DNA of 64,000 nucleotides from Spirosoma sordidisoli (GCF_004138325.1 NZ_SBLB01000001.1:1497855-1561854); one strand, 5' to 3'. Counted from the stretch's first letter, positions 9,069 through 18,361 are shown. Notes: generated from the letters alone by a model not told the origin. Numbers and translations are program-made.

Positions 9069-9446
9069 TCAGACGCGGGGCGGGCGGAAGAGTTCAGACA
9101 GCGGGGCTGTCGTGGCCGCGGCCTGATACGATGGAAAGCCGGTAGTCAGGACCAGGGGCCAGGCTGAGGCAAAGGCAAAGTCAGCGACTTCGTTACAGAA
9201 CAACGCAATAGTGGGCAGGTTCTGCACCCGTTCTGTCGTTTCCTTGTCCTGCCGTTCCTGCGAAGCCTTCAGCCGTTTGGCCAGGTAACAGCTTCCGTCG
9301 CAGTGGAGCTGAGGCCGGTCGCGGTTCTCGCACAGGACCCTGGCAATGTAATCCTTGTTGGCATGATAATACGCGATAACGCCCCACTGGCTGAGCGAAG
9401 GCATCAGCGTAGCAATCAGGAGCAGATAAATAACGGCGTTTCTCAT
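9069..9446 (-). CDS. small exported protein with HCDGSCYL motif
   Basis: A 125-residue protein with one N-terminal hydrophobic segment (NAVIYLLLIATLMPS), then a short region holding VLCENR and HCDGSCYLAKRL. A C-(N/D)-G-x-C-Y-L block just after the first membrane segment is a recurring feature of small Bacteroidota proteins found ahead of TonB receptor genes; the three cysteines look suited to metal or redox work. The frame is open to 9518, but the ATG at 9446 begins the hydrophobic segment. It is the first gene of the minus-strand cluster, 176 bases before the receptor. Its function is unknown. Confidence 0.7.
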   Translation of the reverse strand: MRNAVIYLLLIATLMPSLSQWGVIAYYHANKDYIARVLCENRDRPQLHCDGSCYLAKRLKASQERQDKETTERVQNLPTIALFCNEVADFAFASAWPLVLTTGFPSYQAAATTAPLSELFRPPRV

Positions 9447-9592
9447 GACCGCTGCAAAGGTACGAGCGCCGATGAAATGGCGCCAGCAAACACAGTAAAT
9501 TAATAGGGTAGCCGTCATCGCCAGCCGGCGTAAAGTACCCCCCGTCCGGAGCCGTTGAGTATTTTTAAACCGGTTCGGGCTTGAAGCAGGTA

Positions 9593-12208
9593 ATGAGATC
9601 GTTTACCCGTTTTGCCTTATTGCTGGTCGGTCTATGGCTGGCTATGGCTTCGTTATCCGCATCGGCTCAGTCGCCCGCCAGGTCGGCCAAACCCTCAACT
9701 ACCCGACCCTGGACGTACTGGTGGTGGATGGGCAGCGCCGTCAGCGAAGCCGACATTTCGCGGCAACTCGATCAGTTTGCCAAAGCCGGACTGGGGGGCG
9801 TTCATATCATCCCGATCTATGGCGTGCGGGGCTACGAAGCGCAGTCGATTCCATTTTTGAGTCCGCGCTGGCTGAGCGTTTTTGCGCATACCGTCCGCGA
9901 AGCCCACCGGCGGGGCCTGGGCGTCGACCTGACAACCGGAACCGGCTGGCCCTTCGGTGGCCCGAATGTAACGCCCGACATGGCGGCCCGGCAATGGCAG
10001 CTACAGGCGGGGCAGCTGGTTAGTAAGCCCACCCGGCAGCAGGTCAAACGAGCCGCGCCGGGGGGCGAAGGCCCCGTTATCGATCCGTTCAGTCAATCAG
10101 CCATGCAGCAGTACCTGCGCCGGTTCGATTCTACCCTGGCGACCCTGCCAACCCAGCCCCGCGCCGTGTATAACGATTCGTATGAAGCCTACGGCGCCAA
10201 CTGGACAACCGACTTCCCCGCCGAATTTCGCCAGCGCCGGGGCTACGACCTCAGCAGCCAGCTGGCGGCTTTCCTCGACAGCACCAGTACCGATGGGCTG
10301 CGGGTCCGGCAGGATTATCAGCAAACCCTGGCCGAGCTGCTGCGCGATGCATCGGCCGGCACCTGGACCCGCTGGGCGGCTCAGCGAGGTTACCAGACGC
10401 GCTACCAGGCCCACGGGTCGCCGGGCAACCTGATCGATCTCTACGCGCTGGCCAGCATTCCCGAAACCGAGTCGTTCGGCAGTAGTCGTTTCCCGATTCC
10501 CGGGCTTCGGGTTGACGAGAACTACGAAATCGATCGGTTCGGAACGCCCCACCCGCTGGCCATGAAATTTGCGTCGTCGGCCGCCAACCTGACCGGCAAA
10601 CCGCTCGTCAGCTCCGAAACCGGCACCTGGCTGGCCGATCATTTCAAGGTGAGCCTGTCGCAGATCAAGCCGCAGGTCGACGAGCTGTTTACGGCCGGCA
10701 TCAACCATATTTTTTACCACGGCATTACTTATTCGCCCGCTGGCCAGAACGGATCGAACCCGTCCTGGCCGGACCAATCCTGGCCGGGCTGGTTGTTTTA
10801 CGCGTCGACCAACTATGGGCCGTCGTCCCATTTCTGGCCGCAACTCCCGTTGCTGAATCAGTACATCGACCGCTGTCAGAGCCGCCTACAGACATCGCAC
10901 CCCGACAACGACCTGCTGGTTTATTTCCCCATGCACGACCTGTGGGCTACCCGCGCCCGATCGGCCGGGGGGCTGCATATGCTCGAGGTTCACCACGTTG
11001 ACCGCTGGCTGCTGCCCCTCCCCTTCGGACAGTTATGCGACAGCCTGCGCCTGCGCGGCTATGCCTTCGATTACGTATCGGATCAGCTGCTGAGTACCCT
11101 GAAAACCGACCGGCAGGGTCGTATTATGGCCGGCAACGCCAGCTACCGCGCGGTTGTTATTCCGCGCTGTACGTACCTGCCCGAAACGACAATGGCCCAG
11201 CTCAACCGGCTGGCCCGACAGGGTGTTCGGGTCATCTTTGAAGGTGGCTTACCCGAGCAGGTACCCGGTTTTTACCAGCATCAGGCGCGCTCGCAGACCC
11301 TCCGTCAGCTGGGGGCAGGCCTGCGTCGGCTACCGGTCGTTTCGGTCAGCCGGGACGTAGTAGCTACGCTCGGCACCATCGGAATCCGGCGCGAAGCCTG
11401 GGCCAGCCGGGGTTTGTTATTCATCCGCAAGCGGCAGGGCGACAGTGTTCAGTATTTTATTACAAACCTGGGAAATCAGTTTCGGGCCGGGTGGATAACC
11501 CTGGCAGCTTCGGGCGGCCCGGTCATTCGCTACGACCCGCTGACGAACCAGCAAAGCACCCTACCCGACCGGCGTTTACAATCGACCCGCTCGGTCTGGC
11601 TCCGGCTGGAACCGGGGCAGTCGTGCTTTCTGACCGTATCGCCAGCCGCCCCCCGGCCCGATCGGTCGCCACCCGTTGCATCGGTCGGGCCCGGCCAACC
11701 GATGGCGCTGCCGATCGGTGGTCCCTGGCAGCTGACGTTTATGACCGGCCAGCCAGCGCTCAACCTCAGCCGCCAGGTTCCGGAGCTGACCTCCTGGACA
11801 ACCCTGGCCGATTCGGCCGGTTACTTCTGGGGCACCGTTCGGTACGAAACCACGTTCGACCTGTCGGCCAGTATAGACCCGGCGGCTGTTTATGAACTGG
11901 ACCTGGGTTCGGTACGCGAGGTAGCTGCCGTCCGGCTCAACGGCAAGCCACTCGGTACGGCCTGGTGCTTACCGTTTCGACTAACCATACCGGCCGGGCA
12001 ACTGAAGCCGGGCCGCAACCGACTCGACATCGACGTAACGAACCTGTCGGCCAACTACATGCGCCTGTACGATCGGCAGCAGCCCGGCTGGAAGAAATTC
12101 CACGATATCAACATCGTCGACATTCGCTACCGGCCCTTCGATGCCAGCCGCTGGCCGGCTGAACCCTCGGGTCTGCTGGGTCCGGTACGAATTGTGTCGT
12201 ACCAATAA
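9593..12208 (+). CDS. exported glycosyl hydrolase, GH106 (alpha-L-rhamnosidase)-like
   Basis: An 871-residue exported enzyme with a signal peptide ending ASAQ. It opens with the hallmark of GH106-type proteins, a run of aromatic residues (WTYWWWMGSAV) followed by GLGGVHIIPIYG and GVDLTTGTGWPFGGP. Later it has SSETGTW and an FYHGITYSP block, and it ends with a beta-sandwich domain (about 700-860, for example LNGKPLGTAWCLPF). GH106 members remove alpha-L-rhamnose from plant polysaccharides such as rhamnogalacturonan. The frame reaches back to a TTG at 9581; I prefer the ATG at 9593 preceded by GCAGG. Rhamnose specificity is a family inference. Confidence 0.82.
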   Translation: MRSFTRFALLLVGLWLAMASLSASAQSPARSAKPSTTRPWTYWWWMGSAVSEADISRQLDQFAKAGLGGVHIIPIYGVRGYEAQSIPFLSPRWLSVFAHTVREAHRRGLGVDLTTGTGWPFGGPNVTPDMAARQWQLQAGQLVSKPTRQQVKRAAPGGEGPVIDPFSQSAMQQYLRRFDSTLATLPTQPRAVYNDSYEAYGANWTTDFPAEFRQRRGYDLSSQLAAFLDSTSTDGLRVRQDYQQTLAELLRDASAGTWTRWAAQRGYQTRYQAHGSPGNLIDLYALASIPETESFGSSRFPIPGLRVDENYEIDRFGTPHPLAMKFASSAANLTGKPLVSSETGTWLADHFKVSLSQIKPQVDELFTAGINHIFYHGITYSPAGQNGSNPSWPDQSWPGWLFYASTNYGPSSHFWPQLPLLNQYIDRCQSRLQTSHPDNDLLVYFPMHDLWATRARSAGGLHMLEVHHVDRWLLPLPFGQLCDSLRLRGYAFDYVSDQLLSTLKTDRQGRIMAGNASYRAVVIPRCTYLPETTMAQLNRLARQGVRVIFEGGLPEQVPGFYQHQARSQTLRQLGAGLRRLPVVSVSRDVVATLGTIGIRREAWASRGLLFIRKRQGDSVQYFITNLGNQFRAGWITLAASGGPVIRYDPLTNQQSTLPDRRLQSTRSVWLRLEPGQSCFLTVSPAAPRPDRSPPVASVGPGQPMALPIGGPWQLTFMTGQPALNLSRQVPELTSWTTLADSAGYFWGTVRYETTFDLSASIDPAAVYELDLGSVREVAAVRLNGKPLGTAWCLPFRLTIPAGQLKPGRNRLDIDVTNLSANYMRLYDRQQPGWKKFHDINIVDIRYRPFDASRWPAEPSGLLGPVRIVSYQ

Positions 12209-12319
12209 TCAGGTATTCTGGCGGGTGGGGAGTGCTTGACTATCAAAAAGTACCCAATCATCTGTGAAGCCTTCAGCCACTCACCCACCCGCAACGAGAA
12301 TGTCGATTCGGTAGCGGAA

Positions 12320-12369
12320 CCGCGATCCGTTCCGCACCTGCTTATTCCCAGACCGGGAACGGATCGCGG
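12320..12369. repeat. inverted repeat straddling the GTPase stop codon
   Basis: Perfect 14-base arms CCGCGATCCGTTCC (12320-12333) and GGAACGGATCGCGG (12356-12369) enclose 22 bases. The right arm is inside the last codons of the COG0523 gene and its TAA (12342-12344) is in the loop. No T-run follows on the minus strand, so a classical Rho-independent terminator is unlikely. It may be a repeat element or an RNA-protecting hairpin. Confidence 0.5.
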
Positions 12370-13613
12370 AAAGCGCCACCTGATTCCATATGTTTCAACT
12401 CCAGTTCGGTACAGAGGCAGTCGTTTAGTTCGGCAGTAATCTGCTGCTGATCCAGATCCTGCCCTATGATAACCAGCTCGTTTTGCCGATCGCCAAACCG
12501 TTTGTGCCAGCGCGCTTCGATCTCCGACTGATTGTCCAGAAACGACCCGTAACGCACCCGCTGCTGAAACGGCATCGAGGCCCACCAGACCCCAGCCGCT
12601 TCGGCCCGCAGGCTGCCCCCAGCCTGACTGAAATTCAGCGCGTCGGCTGGGCGCGACGCCAGCCAGAACAACCCTTTGCTCCGCAGAATCCCGGCCGGAA
12701 AATTTTCGCTCAGGTAGTCCCAGAAGCGGGCGGGATGGAAGGGCCGCCGGTCGCGAAATACAAACGATGAAATGCCGTACTCCTCGGTTTCGGGCTTGTG
12801 TGCTTTTCCGGCCTGCTGATTCTGTAACTCCTGAATCCAGCCGGCCGACTGCGAGACGACGTCGAAATCGAAACGGCGGGTGTTGAGCACCTCGGTCAGA
12901 TCGACGCGGCTGAACTGACTCTCGACCAGCCTGGCCCCGGGGTTGAGCGTGTGCAGTATGGCCTTCAGCTCGCCCGTTTGCTGCCGGCTGAGCAGGTCGG
13001 TTTTGTTCAGAATCAGCACATCGGCAAACTCAATCTGATCGGTCAGCAGGTTCACGATGGTGCGCGTGTCACTGGTGTCTTCATTGAGCGCCCGGCCGTG
13101 TACGGTGTCGATACTGCCAAAATCCTTGGGAAAGTTGAGCGCATCGACCACCGTAACCAGCGTATCGAGCCGCGCGAACCGAGACAGGTCTACCCCGCCC
13201 GTCTCTGCATCGGCCGACTGGAACGTAAACGTCTGGGCCACTGGCAGCGGCTCCGAAATTCCCGACGACTCGATGATCAGGTAGTCGAACCGGCCTTCGC
13301 GGGCCAGCTTTTCGACCTCAACGATGAGGTCTTCGCGCAGTGTACAGCAAATACAGCCGTTCGACAGCTCGACCAGCTTCTCTTCCGTACGCGACAGTCC
13401 GCCTTCCTGCCTGACCAGCTCGGCATCGACGTTGATCTCGCTCATGTCGTTCACGATGACCGCTACCCGCAATCCCTGCTTATTCCGCAAAATGTGGTTC
13501 AGCAACGTTGTTTTACCCGCTCCCAGAAAGCCGCTCAGTACCGTGACCGGCAACCGCCGATCGGCCCTTATGTGCTGGCTAACAGACCCCTGTATCTCTT
13601 TTGTCGTGCTCAT
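12342..13613 (-). CDS. COG0523-family (CobW/ZigA-like) metallochaperone GTPase
   Basis: A 423-residue G3E GTPase. The Walker A motif is GFLGAGKT (28-35), the metal-binding CxCC motif is NGCICC (Cys87, Cys89, Cys90), and NKTD for guanine recognition lies near residue 205. The C-terminal CobW_C domain holds a long insertion that includes [17 protein letters not shown]0523 proteins use GTP hydrolysis to deliver a metal, very often zinc during zinc limitation. The neighbour across the promoter is a CDF metal exporter, and a GCAAC-N3-GTTGC palindrome 32 bases upstream of the start suggests a Zur-like switch. Zinc is inferred from family and context. Confidence 0.9.
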   Translation of the reverse strand: MSTTKEIQGSVSQHIRADRRLPVTVLSGFLGAGKTTLLNHILRNKQGLRVAVIVNDMSEINVDAELVRQEGGLSRTEEKLVELSNGCICCTLREDLIVEVEKLAREGRFDYLIIESSGISEPLPVAQTFTFQSADAETGGVDLSRFARLDTLVTVVDALNFPKDFGSIDTVHGRALNEDTSDTRTIVNLLTDQIEFADVLILNKTDLLSRQQTGELKAILHTLNPGARLVESQFSRVDLTEVLNTRRFDFDVVSQSAGWIQELQNQQAGKAHKPETEEYGISSFVFRDRRPFHPARFWDYLSENFPAGILRSKGLFWLASRPADALNFSQAGGSLRAEAAGVWWASMPFQQRVRYGSFLDNQSEIEARWHKRFGDRQNELVIIGQDLDQQQITAELNDCLCTELELKHMESGGAFRDPFPVWE

Positions 13614-13644
13614 AGTCCGGCAAAAGTAAGATCAGATTTCATAA

Positions 13645-13661
13645 ATGCAACAATGTTGCAT
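13645..13661. promoter_or_regulatory. palindromic operator candidate between GTPase and CDF genes
   Basis: ATGCAAC AAT GTTGCAT is a perfect 7-base inverted repeat with a 3-base spacer, centred between two divergent metal genes: 32 bases from the GTPase start and 44 bases from the CDF start. Its core GCAAC-N3-GTTGC also occurs upstream of the MerC-like gene at 1959-1971. A metal-sensing repressor of the Fur/Zur family is the natural candidate. Confidence 0.5.
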
Positions 13662-13704
13662 AAATAAATATTGGCTATTACCGATCTGATATGGTTATTT
13701 CGGT

Positions 13705-14649
13705 ATGCCACATACACACGCTCACGGGCCAGCGCATGATCACAGCCATGCGGGGCATTCGCACGGGCCGGTTACGCTGACGCACGTGAACCGGGCGCTG
13801 ATTGTCGGCGCAGTGCTCAATACCGTTTATGTCGTTGCTGAATTTAGCCTGGGGGTCTACTACAACTCGGTAGCGCTCATTGCCGATGCGGGTCATAACC
13901 TCAGCGACGTAGCCGGGTTACTGCTCTCGCTGCTGGCGTTTCGGCTGGCGCGGGTGCGCACCTCGACCAACTTCACCTACGGGTTCCGGAAAAGTACGGT
14001 GCTGGCATCGCTCGGTAACGCCGTCATTCTGCTCGTAACGATCGGGGCTATTCTCTGGGAGAGTATTGGCCGTTTCTATCGGCCCGAACCGGTGGCGGGC
14101 GGACCGGTCGCCTGGGTAGCGGGCGTCGGTATTGTGGTCAATACGGTATCGGCGCTGTTATTTTTTCGGGATAAAGATCACGATCTGAACGTTCGGGGGG
14201 CTTACCTGCACCTGCTGGCCGATGCGCTGGTATCGGCGGGGGTTGTGGTGGCGGGGGTGCTGATCAGCTATACGGGCTGGGTCTGGCTCGATCCGGTCAT
14301 TGGCATTATCGTAGCCGGGGTCATTCTGCTCTCGACCTGGCGGCTGCTGACCGAAAGTCTGCGGCTCTCGCTGGACGGGGTTCCGGCGGGGATCGATCTG
14401 GCCGAGGTGGTTCGCGATCTACAGACGGTACCGGGTATCAATGCGGTTCACCATGTGCACGTATGGGCGATGAGCACGACCGAAAACGCCCTCACTGCCC
14501 ATCTGGTTCTGGAACCGGACCTCAGCGATATACAGATCACTACCCTGAAAGAAGAAGCCCGGCATCGATTGTTGCATCAGAACATCAGTCACGCCACGCT
14601 GGAAACCGAAGCCATTACCAGTCCCGGTCACGACCCGATTACCTGCTGA
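13705..14649 (+). CDS. cation diffusion facilitator (CzcD/ZitB-like metal exporter)
   Basis: A 314-residue CDF transporter that exchanges protons for a divalent metal. It starts with a His-rich cytoplasmic tail (HTHAHGPAHDHSHAGHSHG, residues 3-21). Six membrane helices carry the two site-A pairs of zinc CDFs: DAGHNLSD (H64, D68) in TM2 and HLLAD (H169, D173) in TM5. A cytoplasmic domain of about 90 residues holds HHVHVWAM. An HD-HD tetrad points to zinc, possibly also cobalt or cadmium. It is divergent from a metallochaperone GTPase and shares an apparent operator with it. Confidence 0.92.
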   Translation: MPHTHAHGPAHDHSHAGHSHGPVTLTHVNRALIVGAVLNTVYVVAEFSLGVYYNSVALIADAGHNLSDVAGLLLSLLAFRLARVRTSTNFTYGFRKSTVLASLGNAVILLVTIGAILWESIGRFYRPEPVAGGPVAWVAGVGIVVNTVSALLFFRDKDHDLNVRGAYLHLLADALVSAGVVVAGVLISYTGWVWLDPVIGIIVAGVILLSTWRLLTESLRLSLDGVPAGIDLAEVVRDLQTVPGINAVHHVHVWAMSTTENALTAHLVLEPDLSDIQITTLKEEARHRLLHQNISHATLETEAITSPGHDPITC

Positions 14650-14743
14650 TGCACGATGTTTACGCAATCAAATGCCCCACCCCGCCGGGGTTCGGGTGTA
14701 TAGAGCAGGTATTTTGGGCTTCCAGTGGCTCGAAGGACAGGGC

Positions 14744-14837
14744 TTTTTACCCCCCAGCCCCCTGAAGGGGGAGCCCATTCGGCGGGGTTACCTCCGGCAG
14801 CGGCCGAACGTCCCTTCAGGGGGCTGGGGGTGTAAAA
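14744..14837. repeat. long stem-loop repeat element
   Basis: Arms of about 25 bases, built on CCCCCAGCCCCCTGAAGGG (14750-14769) and its complement (14812-14831), differ at only two or three positions. An inner TTCGGC/GCCGAA pair continues the stem, so the whole 94-base stretch can fold as one hairpin. It lies between the CDF exporter and the DsbA-like gene, which converge. It looks like a REP- or MITE-type element, and could stop transcription from both sides. Confidence 0.6.
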
Positions 14838-14911
14838 TCTGACTTCCCCAAACAACCACTAAGCCCCGACGGGGCGACAGGTTCTATAACCAGCGAGACT
14901 AGTCAATTCAC

Positions 14912-15619
14912 TTACTGACAATCGCCATCAGGTGTGCAGGTCTGACCCTGCGCCACCGCCAGGGCCGACGCGCCCGCTTCCTGTTTCCACTCGCCAAAGG
15001 AGGTTTTGATAGCCTCCAGAAACGTTTGACTTGGCTGCGCGCCCGACACGGCATACTTCCGGTCGAAGACAAAAAACGGCACGCCCTGCACGCCAAACTG
15101 CCGGGCTTCGTAGATGTCGTGCCGAACGGCATCCGTGTGCTGGTCGCTCTCCAGGACTGAACGCACCTCGGCGGGGTCGAGGCCAATGGCCTGGCCCAAC
15201 TCGATCAGGGTAGCCCGATCGGCAATGTTCCGTCCCTCGGTGAAATAAGCCGCAAATAGCCGCTCCTCGGCTTCGTTCTGACGGCCATGCTGTTTGGCCA
15301 GGTGCAGCAACCGGTGCGCATCGAACGAGTTGGCCGTAACCGATTGATCGAAGTGGAAAGTAAGCCCAACCTGGCTGGCTACGTCGGTGACGTGGGCCGT
15401 CATTTGGCGAGCCTGCGCAACCGACATTCCCTTGCGTTCGGCCAGGTATTCATAAATCGTTTTGTCGGGAAGCGTCGGCTGGTCGGGGTCGAGCTGAAAA
15501 CTTTTCCAGACAACTTCTACCGAATCCCGATCAGCAAACTGGTCGAGGGCCGCTTCGAATTTTCGCTTGCCGATGTAGCAGAACGGGCACATCACATCCG
15601 ACCAGATCTCTACCTGCAT
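14912..15619 (-). CDS. DsbA-family oxidoreductase (FrnE-like)
   Basis: A 235-residue thioredoxin-fold protein with CPFC (Cys11, Cys14) in the usual opening EIWSDVMCPFCYIGKRKFE. This places it in the DsbA/FrnE branch related to 2-hydroxychromene-2-carboxylate isomerase; the late GVPFFVF block holds the cis-proline. There is no signal peptide, so it is cytoplasmic and likely a thiol-disulphide or glutathione-type oxidoreductase. The frame also offers an ATG at 15640. I favour 15619 because family members start just before EIWSD and AGGAAA precedes it. A final CTPDGDC segment adds two more cysteines of unknown purpose. Confidence 0.87.
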   Translation of the reverse strand: MQVEIWSDVMCPFCYIGKRKFEAALDQFADRDSVEVVWKSFQLDPDQPTLPDKTIYEYLAERKGMSVAQARQMTAHVTDVASQVGLTFHFDQSVTANSFDAHRLLHLAKQHGRQNEAEERLFAAYFTEGRNIADRATLIELGQAIGLDPAEVRSVLESDQHTDAVRHDIYEARQFGVQGVPFFVFDRKYAVSGAQPSQTFLEAIKTSFGEWKQEAGASALAVAQGQTCTPDGDCQ

Positions 15620-15736
15620 TTTCGTTTCCTGAGCAATCATTGGCTTTTCTAGTTAGTAAAAACAATTGGTTTCGGCTCGTCAAGCGCCCCGGTTTCAATC
15701 CGTCTGGCCATGCCCGATGAGTCCGTTAGTAGAACC

Positions 15737-16705
15737 TTACGGCAGCAGCAGCAGCTTTCCGGTGGTGCCTCGTCCTTCCAGGTCACGGTGCGCCTGCGCG
15801 GCATCGGCCAGGGCGTAGGGCGGCTGAATACGCACGTTCAGCTGGCCCGAACGCACCCAGTTCAGCACGGCAGTAGCCCGTTCGAGCAGGGCCGCGCGGG
15901 TCAGGATATAATGGCCCAGCGAGGGACGGGTGAACATCAGCGACCCTTTTGTATTCAGGATAGCGGGCGCAAACGGTGGCACGGCCCCGCTGGCGTTCCC
16001 GAACGATACCATGGTACCCAGCGGTCGCAGACTATCGAGGCTGCCTTCAAAAGTCGATTTCCCGACCGAGTCGTAGACCGCATGAACGCCCTGCCCGCCC
16101 GTTAACCGACGTACTTCGGCGGTGAAGTCGGTCTGGGTATATAAGATAACTTCGTCGGCTCCGTTCTGGCGTGAGAGTTCGGCTTTTTCTTCAGTCGATA
16201 CGGTGGTGATAACGCGGGCGCCCCGCATCCGGGCAATCTGGGTCAGCAACAGGCCAACGCCCCCGGCGCCCGCATGTACCAGCACCGTATCGCCCGGCCG
16301 GATCGGGTAGGTCGTAAAGGCCAGGTAGTGCGCCGTCATGCCCTGCAGGAGCACAGCCGCGGCCTGCTGATCAGTAATCTCTTCCGGTACGGGAACAAGC
16401 TTATCGGCCGCAACGACCACGTATTCGGCATACGAACCGGGGGCCATGCTGTAGGCTACCCGCTGCCCGACCGACAAGTCCGTTACGCCTTCGCCGACGG
16501 CCTCGATCACGCCCGCCCCTTCGGAACCGGGTATGTAGGGCAGCGGCACCGGATACAGACCGGTGCGGTGGTAGGTATCGATGTAGTTGATCCCAATAGC
16601 CGTCAGCCGGATCAGCGCTTCGCCGGGGCCGGGTGTCGGTGTCGGCCGATCGACCAGCGTCAATACGTCCGGTCCGCCGGTCTGAGTAAATTGAATGGCA
16701 CGCAT
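15737..16705 (-). CDS. zinc-independent NADPH:quinone oxidoreductase
   Basis: A 322-residue medium-chain dehydrogenase of the quinone oxidoreductase type. The N-terminal half has INYIDTYHRTGLYP and PGSEGAGVIEAVG; the nucleotide-binding fold has HAGAGGVGLLLTQIA near residues 145-160. The structural and catalytic zinc cysteines of alcohol dehydrogenases are absent, as expected for QOR. It should reduce quinones or other electrophilic carbonyls with NADPH in the cytoplasm. The ATG at 16705 (MRAIQF) matches the family start better than the open frame at 16732. It stands alone. Confidence 0.9.
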   Translation of the reverse strand: MRAIQFTQTGGPDVLTLVDRPTPTPGPGEALIRLTAIGINYIDTYHRTGLYPVPLPYIPGSEGAGVIEAVGEGVTDLSVGQRVAYSMAPGSYAEYVVVAADKLVPVPEEITDQQAAAVLLQGMTAHYLAFTTYPIRPGDTVLVHAGAGGVGLLLTQIARMRGARVITTVSTEEKAELSRQNGADEVILYTQTDFTAEVRRLTGGQGVHAVYDSVGKSTFEGSLDSLRPLGTMVSFGNASGAVPPFAPAILNTKGSLMFTRPSLGHYILTRAALLERATAVLNWVRSGQLNVRIQPPYALADAAQAHRDLEGRGTTGKLLLLP

Positions 16706-16987
16706 ACAAAAGACGTTTGCCCTCCTAACCAAGCGACCACGCGTCCGCGTTCAAAAACAAATCTAAATTTCTCGATCCATCAGTCGCCCAAAAACTTGCG
16801 GCCCGGCTACCGTCCGACACAGCGGAGGAGCCAGCCAACGCTCATCGAAGCGAACCCATCCTAATAAAATAGGGCGAATTCATGGATTAGTAGTATTTAT
16901 TTCTAAATAACAGACCATTTGCCACATAGTATAGGGAAAGAGGTAGCAGTCAGTTAGTTTAGCCTATCGGACCAACCGGCTGAGTAT

Positions 16988-17929
16988 ATGCTACCTTACT
17001 TCCCCTTCGGCAATGAATTTGACCATCGTATGGGTACCGCTCTCCTGCGACCCGACGAAACCCTGGTTGAAGTAGATGAACATTACCCGACCGAAATTGC
17101 CCGAAAACGAGCGCTACTCACTCAGGATCACCGGTATTACTTCCAGGCGCGGCCCGGTACCGAACAGGCGCAGTGGGATGTGCTGGAACGACTGCTGACC
17201 GAGGCCGCCACGCATTACCCGGACCACTTCAGCCTCACGCAAAACGGCCCGGACTGGCACTGGCAAAACCACCTCCTGAACGAAGACCAGCACTTCACCT
17301 TTGGTCAGCCCGATACGTTGCCGCTGGCCCCCCTCGACTGGGTTGGCCGTCAGGTACAGGAAGACCTGCTGATTCTGAGCGCCGAAGAAGGGGCCGCGCT
17401 GGTAGCGGGTCAGCTCTGTTTCCCGAACGGCTGGTGCCTCGACGACAAGTTTGGCCAGACGTTCCTAGGCATTCACAAACCCGCCCCGGACGCGGTACAA
17501 CCGACCCTGCAGGCGGCTCAGAAACTCCTGGAACGCATCCCAACCCACCGACCCGTCTGGCGGGCCAGCTGGAACTTCAAGATCACCGACCAGCTGGATC
17601 TCTCGACCCGGTATTCAGCGTCCTACAACGACGACCTCAGCCAGCGCGCGCCCGATATGGCCGCCGATACCATTGGCGATCAGCTGTTTATCCGGATAGA
17701 ACGCCAGACCTTTACGAAACTACCCCGCTCGGGAGCTATCCTGTTCGGCATTCACACCTACCAGAATCTGCTCGCCCACGAAGCGTTTCGATACGATCGG
17801 GCCCGGCGGATGCTCAACACCCTCCGCACAACGCCCCGCGATATGCTGACCTACAAGGCCATTGCGCCGTTCGAACGCCCGCTCCTTGAATTTCTGGAAC
17901 AGCAGGTCGCCAATGGTATAGGGCTCTAA
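16988..17929 (+). CDS. DUF3445 haem-dependent oxidative N-demethylase-like protein
   Basis: A 313-residue cytoplasmic protein that matches DUF3445 over its full length. Typical blocks are an opening PYFPFG, LCFPNGWCLDDKFG near residues 155-168, IHKPAPD, VWRASWNF near 195, FIRIERQTFTKLP near 240, and GIHTYQ. Characterised DUF3445 members are the alpha subunit of a haem-dependent oxidative N-demethylase that strips methyl groups from amines. Partner subunits are not encoded next to it here, so the reaction in this organism is open. The gene converges with the DUF6069-like gene, 12 bases apart. Confidence 0.82.
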   Translation: MLPYFPFGNEFDHRMGTALLRPDETLVEVDEHYPTEIARKRALLTQDHRYYFQARPGTEQAQWDVLERLLTEAATHYPDHFSLTQNGPDWHWQNHLLNEDQHFTFGQPDTLPLAPLDWVGRQVQEDLLILSAEEGAALVAGQLCFPNGWCLDDKFGQTFLGIHKPAPDAVQPTLQAAQKLLERIPTHRPVWRASWNFKITDQLDLSTRYSASYNDDLSQRAPDMAADTIGDQLFIRIERQTFTKLPRSGAILFGIHTYQNLLAHEAFRYDRARRMLNTLRTTPRDMLTYKAIAPFERPLLEFLEQQVANGIGL

Positions 17930-17941
17930 TTGGGCGACGAC

Positions 17942-18361
17942 CTACCGTTTTACGTATTTATTGAACGCAATCAGTACCGACCCGGCCACAACGACGTGCA
18001 TCAGCTCCAGTACAACCACCATACCGACCGGCACGTTGGGAATGGAGAACGGTGAGGCAAACGACAGGAGCAGCACGATAGCAGCTACCCAGTTGAAAAT
18101 CCGGAGCGGGTTTCGGGTAAACCGAATCAGGAGAAAAAAGACGAGTCCGGCCACCAAAGCCGGTAGTACAGAGCTGATAATGACCGGCACGATGGTAAGC
18201 GGCTGCCCGGCATTAGGAATAATCAGATCAGCCGGAACAGCCCCCGTTGCCGAGCCAATCCAGAATAGAACCGCGTTTATCACAGCTGCAACCAGGCCAG
18301 CTGCCAGGGCTGGATACAGGACTTTTTGTACACGAACAGGGGTAGTCACTTGAGATTCCAT
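17942..18361 (-). CDS. four-helix membrane protein, DUF6069-like
   Basis: A 139-residue membrane protein with four hydrophobic segments and no catalytic motif. The layout, with a first helix ALAAGLVAAVINAVLFWIG and a PLTIVPVIISSVLPALVAGLVFF stretch split across helix two, resembles the DUF6069 family of unknown function. The start is preceded by a 160-base gap holding a near-copy (12 of 15 bases) of the TetR operator found in front of the next gene upstream. The simplest reading is that this is the regulated target of that TetR protein. Confidence 0.72.
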   Translation of the reverse strand: MESQVTTPVRVQKVLYPALAAGLVAAVINAVLFWIGSATGAVPADLIIPNAGQPLTIVPVIISSVLPALVAGLVFFLLIRFTRNPLRIFNWVAAIVLLLSFASPFSIPNVPVGMVVVLELMHVVVAGSVLIAFNKYVKR

